Origin: Frankiales bacterium | Lineage (GTDB): Bacteria > Actinomycetota > Actinomycetes > Mycobacteriales > SCTD01 | Assembly (NCBI GenBank): GCA_025966135.1 | Contig: JAOPVP010000022.1 | Location: 1 to 64,000 of the forward strand | DNA: 64,000 bases | Reading direction: 5' to 3' | Part shown: piece after piece, positions 9,834 to 18,741 of the stretch | Layout of the letters: every line of letters begins with the position of its first letter | Position numbering within the stretch: the first letter of the stretch is position 1 | Notes under the pieces: model-generated | Databases searched by the model: none | Told to the model about the DNA's origin: nothing | Seen by the model: only the letters and a program-made list of their open reading frames with translations | Made by a program: the position numbers and the translations under genes

Positions 9834-10493
9834 TCAGCCGTGCTGGTGCGAGTCGGGGGCGCCCGCCGTGGGCGTCGTGGTTCCGAGGTCGATGACGATC
9901 GGAGCGGTGCGGCCTGGGTCCCGGAACAGCAGGGTCAGGCGGACGGGGACGCGCGGGACGGTGAAGTCGAGGTGCCCCTCGATCCCGGCGTTCGGCAGGA
10001 TGCGCATGTTCGGCAGGTCGCCGCCGGTGGGGACCTGCGAGGTCGTCTTCCCCTTCGCCGTGACGAGCAGCGTGAACTGCGTTGAGCTGTAGGCGAGGGG
10101 TCGGTCGCCGCGGTTGGTGAGGGCTACGGCGGCTTGGATCTGGACATGGGAGGAGTCGACGAGGCCCGAAACCCCGTGGCTCGCTCCGGCGAGAGCCCGG
10201 TTGGTGACACCGTCGACGTTGCGGACGAACTCCACAGCGACGACCCCGAAGCTGGTCCGCACGTCGTCGCCGATGCGGTGGCCAGAGAACACGTGGCTCT
10301 GGCCGGAGTCGGAAAGGTCCACCTTGGGGAGGGACGCCACGAGGGCGGCGCCGAGCACTGCCAGCAGCAACACCCACGCGACAGGGCCTGCCGAGGCAGC
10401 CCCCGGGTAACGCGACGGGGCTACGCCGACCTCACGTCCTTTCGCGAGCTGCGACCTGGTCCTCGCCTCCACGTTGAGCAACGTCTCCCCCAC
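9834..10493 (-). CDS. Membrane-anchored DUF4352-like hypothetical protein
   Basis: From GTG 10493 the product has 219 residues: a basic cytoplasmic N-terminus, one membrane helix (VAWVLLLAVLGAALVASLP), then an extracytoplasmic beta-rich domain with the pattern AVALTNRGDRPLAYSSTQF seen in DUF4352-type immunoglobulin-like proteins, and a His-rich end (DSHQHG). The start is uncertain: the frame is open to 10622 and a TTG at 10484 has a better GGGGGAG in front. It sits 25 bp before the giant oxidase gene and so belongs to the copper operon. Function unknown; a copper-site accessory or anchored partner of the oxidase is a guess from context. Confidence 0.7.
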   Translation of the reverse strand: MGETLLNVEARTRSQLAKGREVGVAPSRYPGAASAGPVAWVLLLAVLGAALVASLPKVDLSDSGQSHVFSGHRIGDDVRTSFGVVAVEFVRNVDGVTNRALAGASHGVSGLVDSSHVQIQAAVALTNRGDRPLAYSSTQFTLLVTAKGKTTSQVPTGGDLPNMRILPNAGIEGHLDFTVPRVPVRLTLLFRDPGRTAPIVIDLGTTTPTAGAPDSHQHG

Positions 10494-10674
10494 CTTTCGT
10501 GCTTGGGCACCTGCTGGATCTCGTCGACGGGCGGCCGGCGCACAGAACCAGCCGAGAACACTCTGTCTGGCCGACCTCACGAAATGCTTTGGTTCGAGAA
10601 GGCCGGCCCCGGCGACCACCACCCGACGTTGATGCGTCGCGCCTGCACGAGGCAGCGTGGTCGAAAGTCACCCA

Positions 10675-11316
10675 TCAGGCGCGCTCGACGAGACCCAACT
10701 GGAGGGCCCGTAACGCGGCCGAAGTGCGATCGCTGACCCCGATGGATTGGTAGACCCGCGTGAGGTGCGCCTTGACCGTCGCCTCCGAGATGCCGAGCCG
10801 ACGACCGATCACCCGGTTGCTCAGACCGTTGGTGAGCAGAGCGAGCACATCGCGCTCACGTGCGGTCAGAACGACGTCCGGTGTCCGCCGGGCGCGAGCG
10901 CGCACCAGTGCGGTGGACGCCGCGAGCGACAGCGGTGCCTCGCCTCGAGCCGCCGCCCGGATCCCTTCGAGGATCTCAGCAGGAGCCGCATCCTTCACCA
11001 GGTAGCCGACGGCCCCGGCGTCCAACATCGCCAGGACGGCGTGCTGGTCAGCGAACGACGTGAGCGCCACCACGCGGATGGCAGGGTCGAGTTCGATGAT
11101 CTGACGGGTTGCGGCGGCACCGTCCAGGACCGGCATGGACACGTCCATGAGCACCACATCCGGCCGCTGGCGGGATCCGCTTCGACGCACGAAGGCAACG
11201 GCCTCGGCGCCCTCAGCCGCCTGCGCGACCACCTCGATGTCACAGGCCGGTTCGATCAGCTGTCCGAGTCCAGCGCGGACCAGCGCATGGTCGTCGACCA
11301 GCATGAGCCGGATCAT
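10675..11316 (-). CDS. NarL/LuxR-family response regulator
   Basis: The 213-residue protein has a receiver domain (DD at 8-9, phospho-acceptor Asp58 in VVLMDVSMPVLDG, conserved TSF and K in YLVKDA) and a C-terminal LuxR helix-turn-helix (LTARERDVLALLTNGLSNRVIGRRLGIS split over residues about 145-172). ATG 11316 overlaps the stop of the kinase gene as ATGA, so it is translationally coupled and has no clear ribosome site of its own. It should be phosphorylated by the adjacent kinase and act as a DNA-binding activator. The copper genes immediately downstream are the natural targets, by position only. Confidence 0.95.
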   Translation of the reverse strand: MIRLMLVDDHALVRAGLGQLIEPACDIEVVAQAAEGAEAVAFVRRSGSRQRPDVVLMDVSMPVLDGAAATRQIIELDPAIRVVALTSFADQHAVLAMLDAGAVGYLVKDAAPAEILEGIRAAARGEAPLSLAASTALVRARARRTPDVVLTARERDVLALLTNGLSNRVIGRRLGISEATVKAHLTRVYQSIGVSDRTSAALRALQLGLVERA

Positions 11317-12692
11317 CGAAGCCGCAGCTCTAGCCGGAAGCACGTGCCCCCGCCGGCCGCCGGCTGCACGTCGAGCCGCCCTCCGACCTCTGCGGCGACG
11401 TCATGGAGCAGCCTGAGTCCCAGGTGGGGACGGTCGGGGTCGGCGGGTGCATCCCACAGCCCTTTGCCGTTGTCTGTGACCTCCACCGTGACGCTTCGCG
11501 CGCTGCAGCGGAGCACGATCCGCAGGTGCGTCGCCTCCGCGTGGGCGACCACGTTGCGCACAGCCTCCTGCGCCGCGCGGTAGAGCGTTGCGATGACCTC
11601 CCGCGAGGCCCTCGGCTCTTCAGGCGCCTCGAGCTCGGTGACGAGACCATGCTGCTCCGCTCCGAACAGCAGATCGGCGAGCGAGGCACACAACCCCAGT
11701 TGTTCCAGGCTGGGTGGGTAGATGTCGGTCACGAGCGAACGCAGTTCGGCGATGCCACTGCGCGTCGCGTCGGCGACGGCATCGATCTGTCCTGCGCAGT
11801 CGGCCGCCTCACGCAAACGCAGCTTGTCCGCCGCCGCACTCAGCGAGAAGGTCACGCCCACGAGCGTCTGCACGACGCCGTCGTGCAGGTCGCGTGCGAT
11901 GCGCCTGCGCTCGTGGTCGGCTGCCGCGATCGACATCCGCTGCAGCGCGTCACGCTCACGTTGGCCGTGCTGGATGCGCCTGACGAGCCGCCAGGCGAGT
12001 GGCAGCTGCAGCACTTGCAGGGTGAGCAAGGCAACAACAAACGCGGGTACGACCGAGGCCACTAGCTCGGTGCTTCGCGCGACCGCGGAGTCGAGCCGAA
12101 GGTAGGACTCGAAGAGCAGTGGTTGACCGCTCGGCGTGACGACGCGGGTGTACACCTGCAGCAGCCGGTGCTGCGAGCGCTCGAGGGCGTTCTCTGGCGC
12201 ATTGAGGTCGGACAGGTTGGCGTACGGTCTGCCGGTGCGCAGCACTTGCTGATCGTCCTCGCCAAGGGGGTACACCAGGCCCATCAGCCGCGCGTCGTCG
12301 GAGTAGACGATGCGACCCCCACTCGACCACAGCTTGACGCGCACGACCCGGTCGAGCAGCAACCGCTGGCGCACGATCTGGTCGAACCGCTGCACTGCTG
12401 CCGGCTGGCCGGACACCAGCTCGTCGCTGACAGCAGGCGCCACCACGAATCGGGAGGCGGTCACCGTCATCTCGCGCGCCTGACCGATCGCCTCGTTCAC
12501 GGTGAGCCGATGCATCCCCGACCGCCCAAGGGCGGCCAGCAGCACGAGGGCGAACACGCCGGCCAACGCAAACTGGAGCAGCTCGCGGCCCACCGAGACC
12601 CGGTGATCGTGCGACCACTGGTGGTGCGGCGCAGACAATGGCCGCGCCGACTGAGCCTCGCCGGATCCAGGCGGCGCCGAGACCAACAGCAT
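11313..12692 (-). CDS. NarX/DesK-type sensor histidine kinase
   Basis: The 459-residue kinase starts at ATG 12692 after GGGGGGATC. Two membrane helices (about residues 40-58 and 205-228) bracket an extracytoplasmic sensor region (RVVRVKLWSSGGRIVYSDD), similar to single-Cache-type sensors. The HisKA_3 dimerisation box RRRIARDLHDGVVQTLVG carries the phospho-accepting His near residue 270, and the HATPase end has DNGKGL and GLRLLHDVA. The gene overlaps the response-regulator gene by 4 nt. The signal is unknown; location in the copper locus suggests envelope copper or redox stress. Confidence 0.95.
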   Translation of the reverse strand: MLLVSAPPGSGEAQSARPLSAPHHQWSHDHRVSVGRELLQFALAGVFALVLLAALGRSGMHRLTVNEAIGQAREMTVTASRFVVAPAVSDELVSGQPAAVQRFDQIVRQRLLLDRVVRVKLWSSGGRIVYSDDARLMGLVYPLGEDDQQVLRTGRPYANLSDLNAPENALERSQHRLLQVYTRVVTPSGQPLLFESYLRLDSAVARSTELVASVVPAFVVALLTLQVLQLPLAWRLVRRIQHGQRERDALQRMSIAAADHERRRIARDLHDGVVQTLVGVTFSLSAAADKLRLREAADCAGQIDAVADATRSGIAELRSLVTDIYPPSLEQLGLCASLADLLFGAEQHGLVTELEAPEEPRASREVIATLYRAAQEAVRNVVAHAEATHLRIVLRCSARSVTVEVTDNGKGLWDAPADPDRPHLGLRLLHDVAAEVGGRLDVQPAAGGGTCFRLELRLR

Positions 12693-12750
12693 GATCCCCC
12701 CCGGCGGTGTTCTCACAGCCTCGGTCGGGGGCCTTTCGAAAACCTTGTGG

Positions 12751-13992
12751 CTAGCCCGCGCTGAGCTGAATCACCTCGGCCGGTTCGCGAGCCCGCACTG
12801 GTCGACGACGATCCTTCGGGCCGTGACGCCCTTCGATCCGCGCCCGCATCAGCCCTGGGATGACTCGCCGGTCAAGGACAGCAGACGTGCCGGTGAGCTT
12901 CAGGATCAGCCGACGGCGAGCGGGCGACACCGCAGCGCTGAGGACGGCTGCCGTTGCCTCCTTACAGAAGACGAAATCCTCATCCTGCACCTGAAGGACC
13001 TTCAGCTCGCAGAGGCGCTCGAGGTCGTCCACGACACTCATCGGGTCGCGACCGAGGATCCGTGCCAGGACCTCCGGGGCCACGGGCTGGACGAAGACGG
13101 ACGCCGTCGTGGCCACCCTGTACAGGCGCTTCCCCAGGCGTTGGAAGTGGTCCAGGACGCTGCCGGCCCCCTCTCCCTGAGAGGACGGCACCTGAAGGTC
13201 GACGGGCCGGCGTGTCACGTACTCGGCGCGCACTGTGTCGCGAGGGACCTGCTCGAGAATCGCGGCCTGCAAGCTCCGGGTCTGGGGCATCGGGTCGACT
13301 CCCAGCTCGTGTGCGAGCACCCGACGGCAGTTCTCGTAGGCCTGCAACGCGTCGTTCTGCCGGCCCAGGTCGTAGTAGGCGAGCATGAGCAACCGGTGCG
13401 CCGGTTCGGCGTACTCATCCCGTGCCACCGCGAGCCTGGCGAGCTCGGCGGCGCGGGCTGCGTCCGCGGCGAGCAGGGCAGCTCCCGCTGCCGCGGTCAG
13501 CATCTCGACGTACCGCTTGCGGTAGTCCGCACGCGGCACCGAAACCCAGTCGGCGTAGGGTTCGTCCTCGAGCAGATCGCCGAGTACGAGGCCCACGGCG
13601 CCCTCGAGCTCAGGACGCGTGGCAGTGCCTGCCACCTGCCGGCGGTACGTCGTGTCGAAGGCAACGATGTCGACCTCGAGACCTGCGCCGTCGAAGCGGT
13701 AGCCCCCGTGCACTGTTCGCACCATGGAGCGGGAAGGATGAACGCCCGGCTCCAACCGCTTGCGCAGCATGGACACGTAGTGCTCCAGCGCCGCTGAGAA
13801 GTTTGCTGGAAGCGACTCTCCCCAGAGCTGCTCGGCGAGCTGGTCCTTGGGAACAGGCCGCCCGTCATGCAGCACCAGGATCTCCAGCAACTGCTTCGAT
13901 TTGCGTCCAACAAAGCTCTTGGGACCGAGCTCCCTGCTGTCCAGCTGGACCCGGAGCGCTCCGAACAAACTGATGCCTTCCACGACCGCCAC
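12751..13992 (-). CDS. SARP/AfsR-type BTAD transcriptional activator
   Basis: The 413-residue protein starts at GTG 13992, preceded by GGGGGAAGG. Residues about 8-105 form an OmpR-like winged helix (SLFGALRVQLDSRELGP, YVSMLRKRLEPG, HGGYRF) and about 110-260 the bacterial transcriptional activation domain with helical repeats (RHGR-type LLMLAYYDLGRQNDALQAY). The C-terminal 150 residues have no NB-ARC ATPase but a helical region seen in LuxR/AfsR relatives (LGRDPMSVVDDLERL). SARP proteins activate nearby genes by binding direct repeats. It is first in the minus-strand series and divergent from the secreted 586-residue protein at 14284, so it probably controls one or both. Confidence 0.9.
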   Translation of the reverse strand: MAVVEGISLFGALRVQLDSRELGPKSFVGRKSKQLLEILVLHDGRPVPKDQLAEQLWGESLPANFSAALEHYVSMLRKRLEPGVHPSRSMVRTVHGGYRFDGAGLEVDIVAFDTTYRRQVAGTATRPELEGAVGLVLGDLLEDEPYADWVSVPRADYRKRYVEMLTAAAGAALLAADAARAAELARLAVARDEYAEPAHRLLMLAYYDLGRQNDALQAYENCRRVLAHELGVDPMPQTRSLQAAILEQVPRDTVRAEYVTRRPVDLQVPSSQGEGAGSVLDHFQRLGKRLYRVATTASVFVQPVAPEVLARILGRDPMSVVDDLERLCELKVLQVQDEDFVFCKEATAAVLSAAVSPARRRLILKLTGTSAVLDRRVIPGLMRARIEGRHGPKDRRRPVRAREPAEVIQLSAG

Positions 13993-14283
13993 CGCCTTCC
14001 CCCTGCCCGTGTCCGAGCCGTGCGTTCCTGCCCGCATCGTGGTCCGGAGCCAACTGCTTCGCGTGACGTAAACGGCCAAGACCGGGCCCTACAGAGGTCG
14101 TACGACCAGGAGGACAAGGCACTCAACCCGTTGCGGAGCCGGGCGACCAGCCACCTCGCCCGTCGGGCCTCCGCGTCGGCGCGTGGAGAGGGCGATAGCC
14201 AACGATTATCCAAAGATCCGGAACCCACTGTTCGGTCGGGCACTGAGGCAGTCAGGCCGCGGTCCCTCATCAGGAGGTTCCTT

Positions 14284-16044
14284 ATGATCAACTTGGCTAC
14301 GCGAAAGCGAAGGGGCGCGTCAGTGGTCATACCACTCACCGCGCTCAGCCTGCTCGCTGTTCCCTTCACTGGCAATGCATTCGGTCAGGGCGGCGGCGGT
14401 ACGGCGAAGCCGCCACAGGGTGCGGTGGCGCCATTCGTGACCCCCACGCTCCCAGACCCGGTGACGTCGGTGAGCCCCACACTCATTCACGGCTTCGATG
14501 ACACGGGCTTCATCGAGAGCGCGACGGTTGATGCCACCAACGCGAACTGCCCGAACACGACCGATCCGCACCGCTTCGGGGGCACGCTCACGCTCAACCA
14601 CGGCCCGATCGTCGTGCCGTGCAACCTGGTGATCCAGATGCCGGCTGGCACGTTCACCTGGGCCGACTTCGTCCAGGGCGGACCGTCTCTGGCACTCGGC
14701 GGCGGCTACCCGTCGTTCGAGATGCGGGCGATCGGCAACATCGTGGGCACACGGCGCATCGCGGGCCTGCTCTATGCCGCCCAGCAGTCGCTGAACACCA
14801 GCACCGGCACCGTTACCGGCATCGACTTCGCCACCGGCAACCTGTTGGTCGAAACCGGGGACTCCGCCAAGCCGGCCATCGTGCAGATCAACGACCCGAA
14901 TGGCCGCTTCGGCAGGGCGCAGAGCCCGGACGCACGGTTCAGCGTCGACGACGCGAACCCGACCATTCACGCCGGCACCGGCTACCCGATGTGCGTCCCG
15001 CGCACCGACCCTGCGGTCGCCGATGACCCGCTGTGCCCGCAGCGGAACCGCCCCAACCTGATCCCGGTGGCGGTCAACGCAGCGACCGTGCCGCCCGTCG
15101 CGGGTGGCTGCCGCAACTTCAGCGTCGCCGGTATCGCCCCACCCAAGAGTGGTGAGCTGACTCCCCCGGCGATCGGTCAGACCTACTGCACCCAGTTCGT
15201 CATGAAAACCGTTGCGGCCCGCGCAGCGTCCGATCCCGACCCGCGCCAGCAGGCCCCGTTCGAGGTAGGTGACGCGATCACGTTCTCCGGCACCCTGATC
15301 CACGGCGCTACCGACTACATCTCCGCGCACACCATCGAGGCCAACGTCGGCATCTACACCATGCCCGGTACCCAGCCGAGCTACCTGGCCATCGGCCAGT
15401 TCGGCGTCGGCACCGCCGACCCCAACGCGATCTCCATCAACGGACTGGCCGCCGAGACGAAGGACCGGATCTTCCTGGAGTCCGAGACCAGCGACGTCAA
15501 GACCGCAGTGGACATCTACCTCATGGACATCAACCCTCAGACCGGTGAGGTTCGTAACCGTTGGGCGACCCCCTTTGCCATGACCGGCGAGCAGAACGGG
15601 CCCAACCTGCCGGGTACCACCACGCCGATTGGCGGTGGCATCACCACCCAGAACACAGGCCCGCAGCCACAGCGCGCCCGGCTCCGAGCCACCAAGGCAC
15701 CGGTCGGCCTGTTGAGCCAGCCGACCCGAACGATCCGGGTGGCCGTCCGCTCCCTCTGCACCCCGCAGGCACCGGTCAACGACGCGCTCGGCAACCCCGT
15801 GCTCACCACCCTGGACACCTGCCTGAACAAGAACGATGCAACGAACCAGGTGGCCAACGGGCTGGCGGCTGGGCAGTACCTGGCGCCGACTTTCGAGTTC
15901 ATCTTCCCGGAGAACGTCAAGCCTGGGGACGGGTTGGTCCCGTTTGACTTCTGGCACCTGCCGTTCATCGTCAAGGGTGAAGGCGCGACGACCTCCTCGG
16001 CCGTCACTCCAGGTGTCGGCCCGCTCGAGCCGGCCCCCTGGTAG
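14284..16044 (+). CDS. Secreted protein of unknown function (586 aa)
   Basis: A perfect AGGAGG at 14272-14277 precedes ATG 14284; upstream in-frame codons are not translated. Residues 13-35 are a signal peptide ending near GNAFG. The mature part is a large beta-rich, Pro/Gly-rich exoprotein with eight cysteines in pairs (for example NCPNTT and VPCN; MCVP and LCPQ), no catalytic motif that I recognise, and no membrane or cell-wall anchor. Phrases such as GDAITFSGTLIHGATDY and YISAHTIEANVGIYT recall extracellular beta domains. It is divergent from the SARP regulator and followed by a strong hairpin terminator, so it is monocistronic. Its neighbourhood suggests co-regulation with the multicopper-oxidase operon; function unknown. 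Confidence 0.85.
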   Translation: MINLATRKRRGASVVIPLTALSLLAVPFTGNAFGQGGGGTAKPPQGAVAPFVTPTLPDPVTSVSPTLIHGFDDTGFIESATVDATNANCPNTTDPHRFGGTLTLNHGPIVVPCNLVIQMPAGTFTWADFVQGGPSLALGGGYPSFEMRAIGNIVGTRRIAGLLYAAQQSLNTSTGTVTGIDFATGNLLVETGDSAKPAIVQINDPNGRFGRAQSPDARFSVDDANPTIHAGTGYPMCVPRTDPAVADDPLCPQRNRPNLIPVAVNAATVPPVAGGCRNFSVAGIAPPKSGELTPPAIGQTYCTQFVMKTVAARAASDPDPRQQAPFEVGDAITFSGTLIHGATDYISAHTIEANVGIYTMPGTQPSYLAIGQFGVGTADPNAISINGLAAETKDRIFLESETSDVKTAVDIYLMDINPQTGEVRNRWATPFAMTGEQNGPNLPGTTTPIGGGITTQNTGPQPQRARLRATKAPVGLLSQPTRTIRVAVRSLCTPQAPVNDALGNPVLTTLDTCLNKNDATNQVANGLAAGQYLAPTFEFIFPENVKPGDGLVPFDFWHLPFIVKGEGATTSSAVTPGVGPLEPAPW

Positions 16045-16057
16045 GCCACGTGGGTAG

Positions 16058-16094
16058 CAGGGCCGGGGTGCCCGCGGGTGTCCCGGCCCTGTTT
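16058..16094 (+). terminator. Rho-independent-type terminator
   Basis: Perfect 10-bp inverted repeat cagggccggg (16058-16067) and cccggccctg (16082-16091), with a 14-nt loop and followed by TTT. It lies 13 bp after the stop of the secreted protein gene and before the lipoprotein gene. Confidence 0.75.
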
Positions 16095-16132
16095 GAGATC
16101 AGGTACATGGCACCGGACAGGAGGGCACCCAG

Positions 16133-16633
16133 ATGCACCGAGTCAGCGGCCGACGCACCGGGCGCGCGGCCTTTCTCACCGCCGTCACGTTGGCCGCCGG
16201 CTGCGGCGCAGCGCCCCCGTCGGCGGCCCCCCATGCCACCACCCCCGTCCTGACCACCTCCACGCCGACGAGCCAAGCCCCGCCGAGTCCCACCGTGCCG
16301 AGACGCAGCCACGAGGGACAGGGCGGCTCCGGCAACGGAGCGTCCAGCGCCGCGGGCCGCCTGCCCTCCGACTGGCCACCGGATCTGCCCCTACCTCCAG
16401 GTGATGTCACGGGTTACACCGGCTCGGGTGGACGCTGGACCGTTCTCATCCGCACAGCAGGCTCGGCCGCTGACGTGCGTCAGTCCGCGGTCGCCTTGTA
16501 CACCGCCGCCGGCTTCACTGCCGTCTCGAACTCCGTCCTCAACAGAGGGAACCGTCAGATCACCTTGGTGGTGGAGAACCGGGACCACAGCGCCAGCCAG
16601 ACCAACCTGGTCATCGGTGTGACCACGCGCTGA
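16133..16633 (+). CDS. Small lipoprotein of unknown function
   Basis: The 166-residue product starts at ATG 16133 with AGGAGGG 8 nt upstream. The signal peptide ends in a lipobox (TLAAGC), so the protein should be lipidated at Cys23 or so and held on the outer face of the membrane. A 60-residue Ser/Thr/Pro-rich spacer follows, then a compact domain of about 95 residues (SDWPPDLPLPPGDVT, DVRQSAVALYTAAGF, QITLVVENRD) that resembles small alpha/beta domains in other actinobacterial lipoproteins. It stands alone between a terminator and a 340-bp gap. No function can be assigned. Confidence 0.82.
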   Translation: MHRVSGRRTGRAAFLTAVTLAAGCGAAPPSAAPHATTPVLTTSTPTSQAPPSPTVPRRSHEGQGGSGNGASSAAGRLPSDWPPDLPLPPGDVTGYTGSGGRWTVLIRTAGSAADVRQSAVALYTAAGFTAVSNSVLNRGNRQITLVVENRDHSASQTNLVIGVTTR

Positions 16634-16973
16634 GGACCGACGCACGTGATCTTGGCCCACCCGGCGCACGCGGCATCGACTCGAGTGAGCAAGCCCTATC
16701 GGCTGGCCGGAGCGCGCAACTTGAGCCGTGGAGCAGTGAACATCGCCACGAGTGTCGATCAAGAACGTGGAACAACTCGGCTGACACGGTTCGGGCTACC
16801 CGGTCGCGGTCCATCGGCAAGAGCTCCGGCCCTAGGCTCCTTCCCCCAGGGGGTTGCAGTCGCGGCGCTCGAGCACGGGCCGCGTCCGGGCTCTTTCGCC
16901 CCCGTGCAGCACCCAGGTGACGAACCACCAACTCTCCTAGGGAGATGGCCACACCGCTGATACATTCCGGAAG
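16634..16973 (+). other. Intergenic region before the mauE-like operon
   Basis: About 340 bp without a supportable gene; the open frames here have no coding character or ribosome site. It must hold the promoter of the operon starting at 16974. CTAGGGAGATGG at 16938-16948 is purine-rich but too far from the start to serve as its ribosome site. Confidence 0.5.
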
Positions 16974-17438
16974 GTGTTGATCGCGGGACCGTTTTTTGCG
17001 GCCGCGGCGCTGCTCGTGGCCGCCGGGGGGCAGAAGGTCGCCGATCCCCAGCCTCTCGTCAGGGCCTTCCAGAGCGTGCACCTCAAGGTGCCTCCGATCG
17101 CCGTTCGCGTACTCGCCCTCGGTGAGGTGCTGGTCGGGATCACCGCCCTCAGCACGGGAAACACCCTCGGCGTGGCCGTCTCCTATGCCGCTTTCACCGG
17201 GTTCATCCTCATGGCCCGGGCGCGCGGTGGGGTACTTGCCAGCTGCGGTTGCTTCGGCAAGCGGGACGTGCCAGCGACCCGGACCCACGCCGTGGTCACC
17301 ACGGGCTTCGCGGCTGCCGCACTCAGTGGCACTCCGGGCGCCCTGCCGCTCGACCTCGCTCTGCTCGTCACGACCGCCGCTGTCGCCGTCACCGCTTACC
17401 TCGTCATGGCCCTGCTTCCGCTCGTGGGGACGCGATGA
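16974..17438 (+). CDS. MauE/DoxX-family redox-associated membrane protein
   Basis: The 154-residue, four-helix membrane protein has the MauE signature LASCGCFGK near residue 88 and the family pattern AAGGQKVADPQPLVRAF. MauE works with MauD in forming disulfides of the methylamine dehydrogenase light chain; in actinobacteria MauE-like proteins are paired with other exported Cys-rich proteins. The start is GTG 16974 or TTG 16977; GGAAGG is close to both. It is first in a chain of overlapping genes ending with a Tat-exported Cys-rich protein, which is the likely client. Confidence 0.88.
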   Translation: MLIAGPFFAAAALLVAAGGQKVADPQPLVRAFQSVHLKVPPIAVRVLALGEVLVGITALSTGNTLGVAVSYAAFTGFILMARARGGVLASCGCFGKRDVPATRTHAVVTTGFAAAALSGTPGALPLDLALLVTTAAVAVTAYLVMALLPLVGTR

Positions 17439-18115
17439 ACGCCGCGGTTGTCGCGCTGGGCGTCGCTGTCCTGCTGCTTTCCGTCCTCGTCGCCGGCTTG
17501 CTCCGTAGCCATGCCGAGATCCTGAGGGCCCTGCACGAGCTGGGTGCCGGCCTCGAGCTGGACAAGACCGGGGCAGTGCCGATCACCCCCGAACAGCGAC
17601 GCACGGCAAGCACCCCGGACACCGTTGTCGGCCGGACCCTCGGCGACGAGGTGGTGGCGGTGTCGTTGCTCGGTGGCGAGACCCTCATCGCGTTCTTGTC
17701 CTCTGGCTGCTCGACCTGCCAGGGGTTCTGGAAGGCCTTCCGGCACGAGGTCCGGGACGTCCCAGGTGGCGCCCGGCTGCTCGTGGTCACCCGCGGCCTC
17801 GACGAAGAGAGCCCTTCGGCACTCATGGAGCGCCAGCCCACCGTCGTACCGCTGGTGTTGTCGGACGAGGCGTGGGATGCCTTCGAGGTGCCCGGCGCGC
17901 CGTACTTCGCCTACGTGAACAGCTCCGGCCGCGTCATCGGCGAGGGCACCGGGAACTCCTGGAAGCAGGTCGTCGAGCTCATGACGCAGGCCCGGGCCGA
18001 CGCCGCCCTGCAGATCAAGGGCAGCGGCGCGGTACGCGACGGACGCGACTCGTTGGCCCTCCAGGACGCCGGCATCGAACCCGGCCATCCCAGTCTGTAC
18101 GGCGAGTCCGCGTGA
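17435..18115 (+). CDS. MauD-like membrane-anchored thioredoxin-fold protein
   Basis: The 226-residue protein overlaps the mauE-like gene as ATGA. An N-terminal membrane helix (residues 3-23) is followed by a thioredoxin-like domain with the active-site motif SSGCSTCQGFW near residue 89 and a cis-Pro region (EVPGAPYFAYVNSSG). MauD-type proteins act as extracytoplasmic disulfide oxidants or isomerases, recycled by MauE. The long C-terminal tail (after residue 190) is predicted to be disordered. Strong operon context supports a role in folding the Cys-rich product at 19166. Confidence 0.88.
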   Translation: MNAAVVALGVAVLLLSVLVAGLLRSHAEILRALHELGAGLELDKTGAVPITPEQRRTASTPDTVVGRTLGDEVVAVSLLGGETLIAFLSSGCSTCQGFWKAFRHEVRDVPGGARLLVVTRGLDEESPSALMERQPTVVPLVLSDEAWDAFEVPGAPYFAYVNSSGRVIGEGTGNSWKQVVELMTQARADAALQIKGSGAVRDGRDSLALQDAGIEPGHPSLYGESA

Positions 18116-18177
18116 GGACCGTCCTGGTTCTCGCTGTCGCAGTGGTGGCCGCGCTGCGGGCCACCTGGTCCCCTTGA
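18112..18177 (+). CDS. Possible 21-residue single-helix membrane peptide
   Basis: GTG 18112 overlaps the preceding stop as GTGA and opens a 21-codon frame encoding almost only a hydrophobic helix (TVLVLAVAVVAALRATW). It ends 9 bp before the next gene, so it neatly fills the gap in a series of overlapping genes. Length alone allows chance occurrence; translation is unproven. Confidence 0.35.
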   Translation: MRTVLVLAVAVVAALRATWSP

Positions 18178-18186
18178 GGTGAGTCG

Positions 18187-18741
18187 ATGCTCACCAGCAT
18201 CAACCCGCTCGGCGAGCGGGGCCGCGGATACCGGTGGGGCCCGACCGTAGCCCTGTTCGGCTTGGCCTCACTCGTTGGCGGAGCCACGACCGGCCTGGTG
18301 CTGGGAGCGTTGGGCGAGCTGATCGCCGTACCTGTCTGGGTCGGCGTCGCGGCTTGCGCCGCAGCGGTTCTGCTCGATCTCAGCGGTCGGGTCCCTACCT
18401 GGCACAGGCAGGTCGACGAGGACTGGCTCACGCGTTACCGCCGGTGGGTCTACGCCAGCGGCTTCGGTTGGCAGCTCGGCACCGGCGTGGTCACGATCGT
18501 GACCAGTGCGGTGACCTATGCGCTGCTCGTCCTCATGGTGATGAGCGGCCCCTGGACGTCGGTCTTGGCAGGCGGGCTGTTCGGGCTGGTACGAGCCCTC
18601 CCAGTCCTGGCCGGCTGGCAGGCCGACACGCCTGCGCGGCTGCGCGCTGTCGCTCTCCGGCTCGAGACCGGCCGACGACCCGCGCACCTGGTCACCGTCG
18701 CAACGACCGCCCTCGCCGCCGCCGCTCTGGGCCTGTCATGA
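18187..18741 (+). CDS. Multi-pass membrane protein of the mauE-like operon
   Basis: The 184-residue protein has GAGGTGAG 5 nt before ATG 18187. Four to five hydrophobic helices are visible (about 18-42, 46-65, 97-122, 125-145, 168-184) around a cytoplasmic segment WHRQVDEDWLTRYRRWVY. I do not recognise a named family; the length and position resemble the cytochrome-c-biogenesis/DsbD-like helper membrane proteins found in mau-type operons. It overlaps the next gene by ATGA. Likely part of the same redox or export machinery. Confidence 0.8.
   Translation: MLTSINPLGERGRGYRWGPTVALFGLASLVGGATTGLVLGALGELIAVPVWVGVAACAAAVLLDLSGRVPTWHRQVDEDWLTRYRRWVYASGFGWQLGTGVVTIVTSAVTYALLVLMVMSGPWTSVLAGGLFGLVRALPVLAGWQADTPARLRAVALRLETGRRPAHLVTVATTALAAAALGLS

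Noticed and set aside
13867..14283. N-terminal extension of the secreted protein frame
   Set aside because: The AGGAGG and signal peptide define ATG 14284; upstream codons overlap the SARP gene in antisense.
14320..15957. 545-residue minus-strand frame
   Set aside because: Antisense shadow of the secreted protein, which has a perfect ribosome site and a signal peptide.
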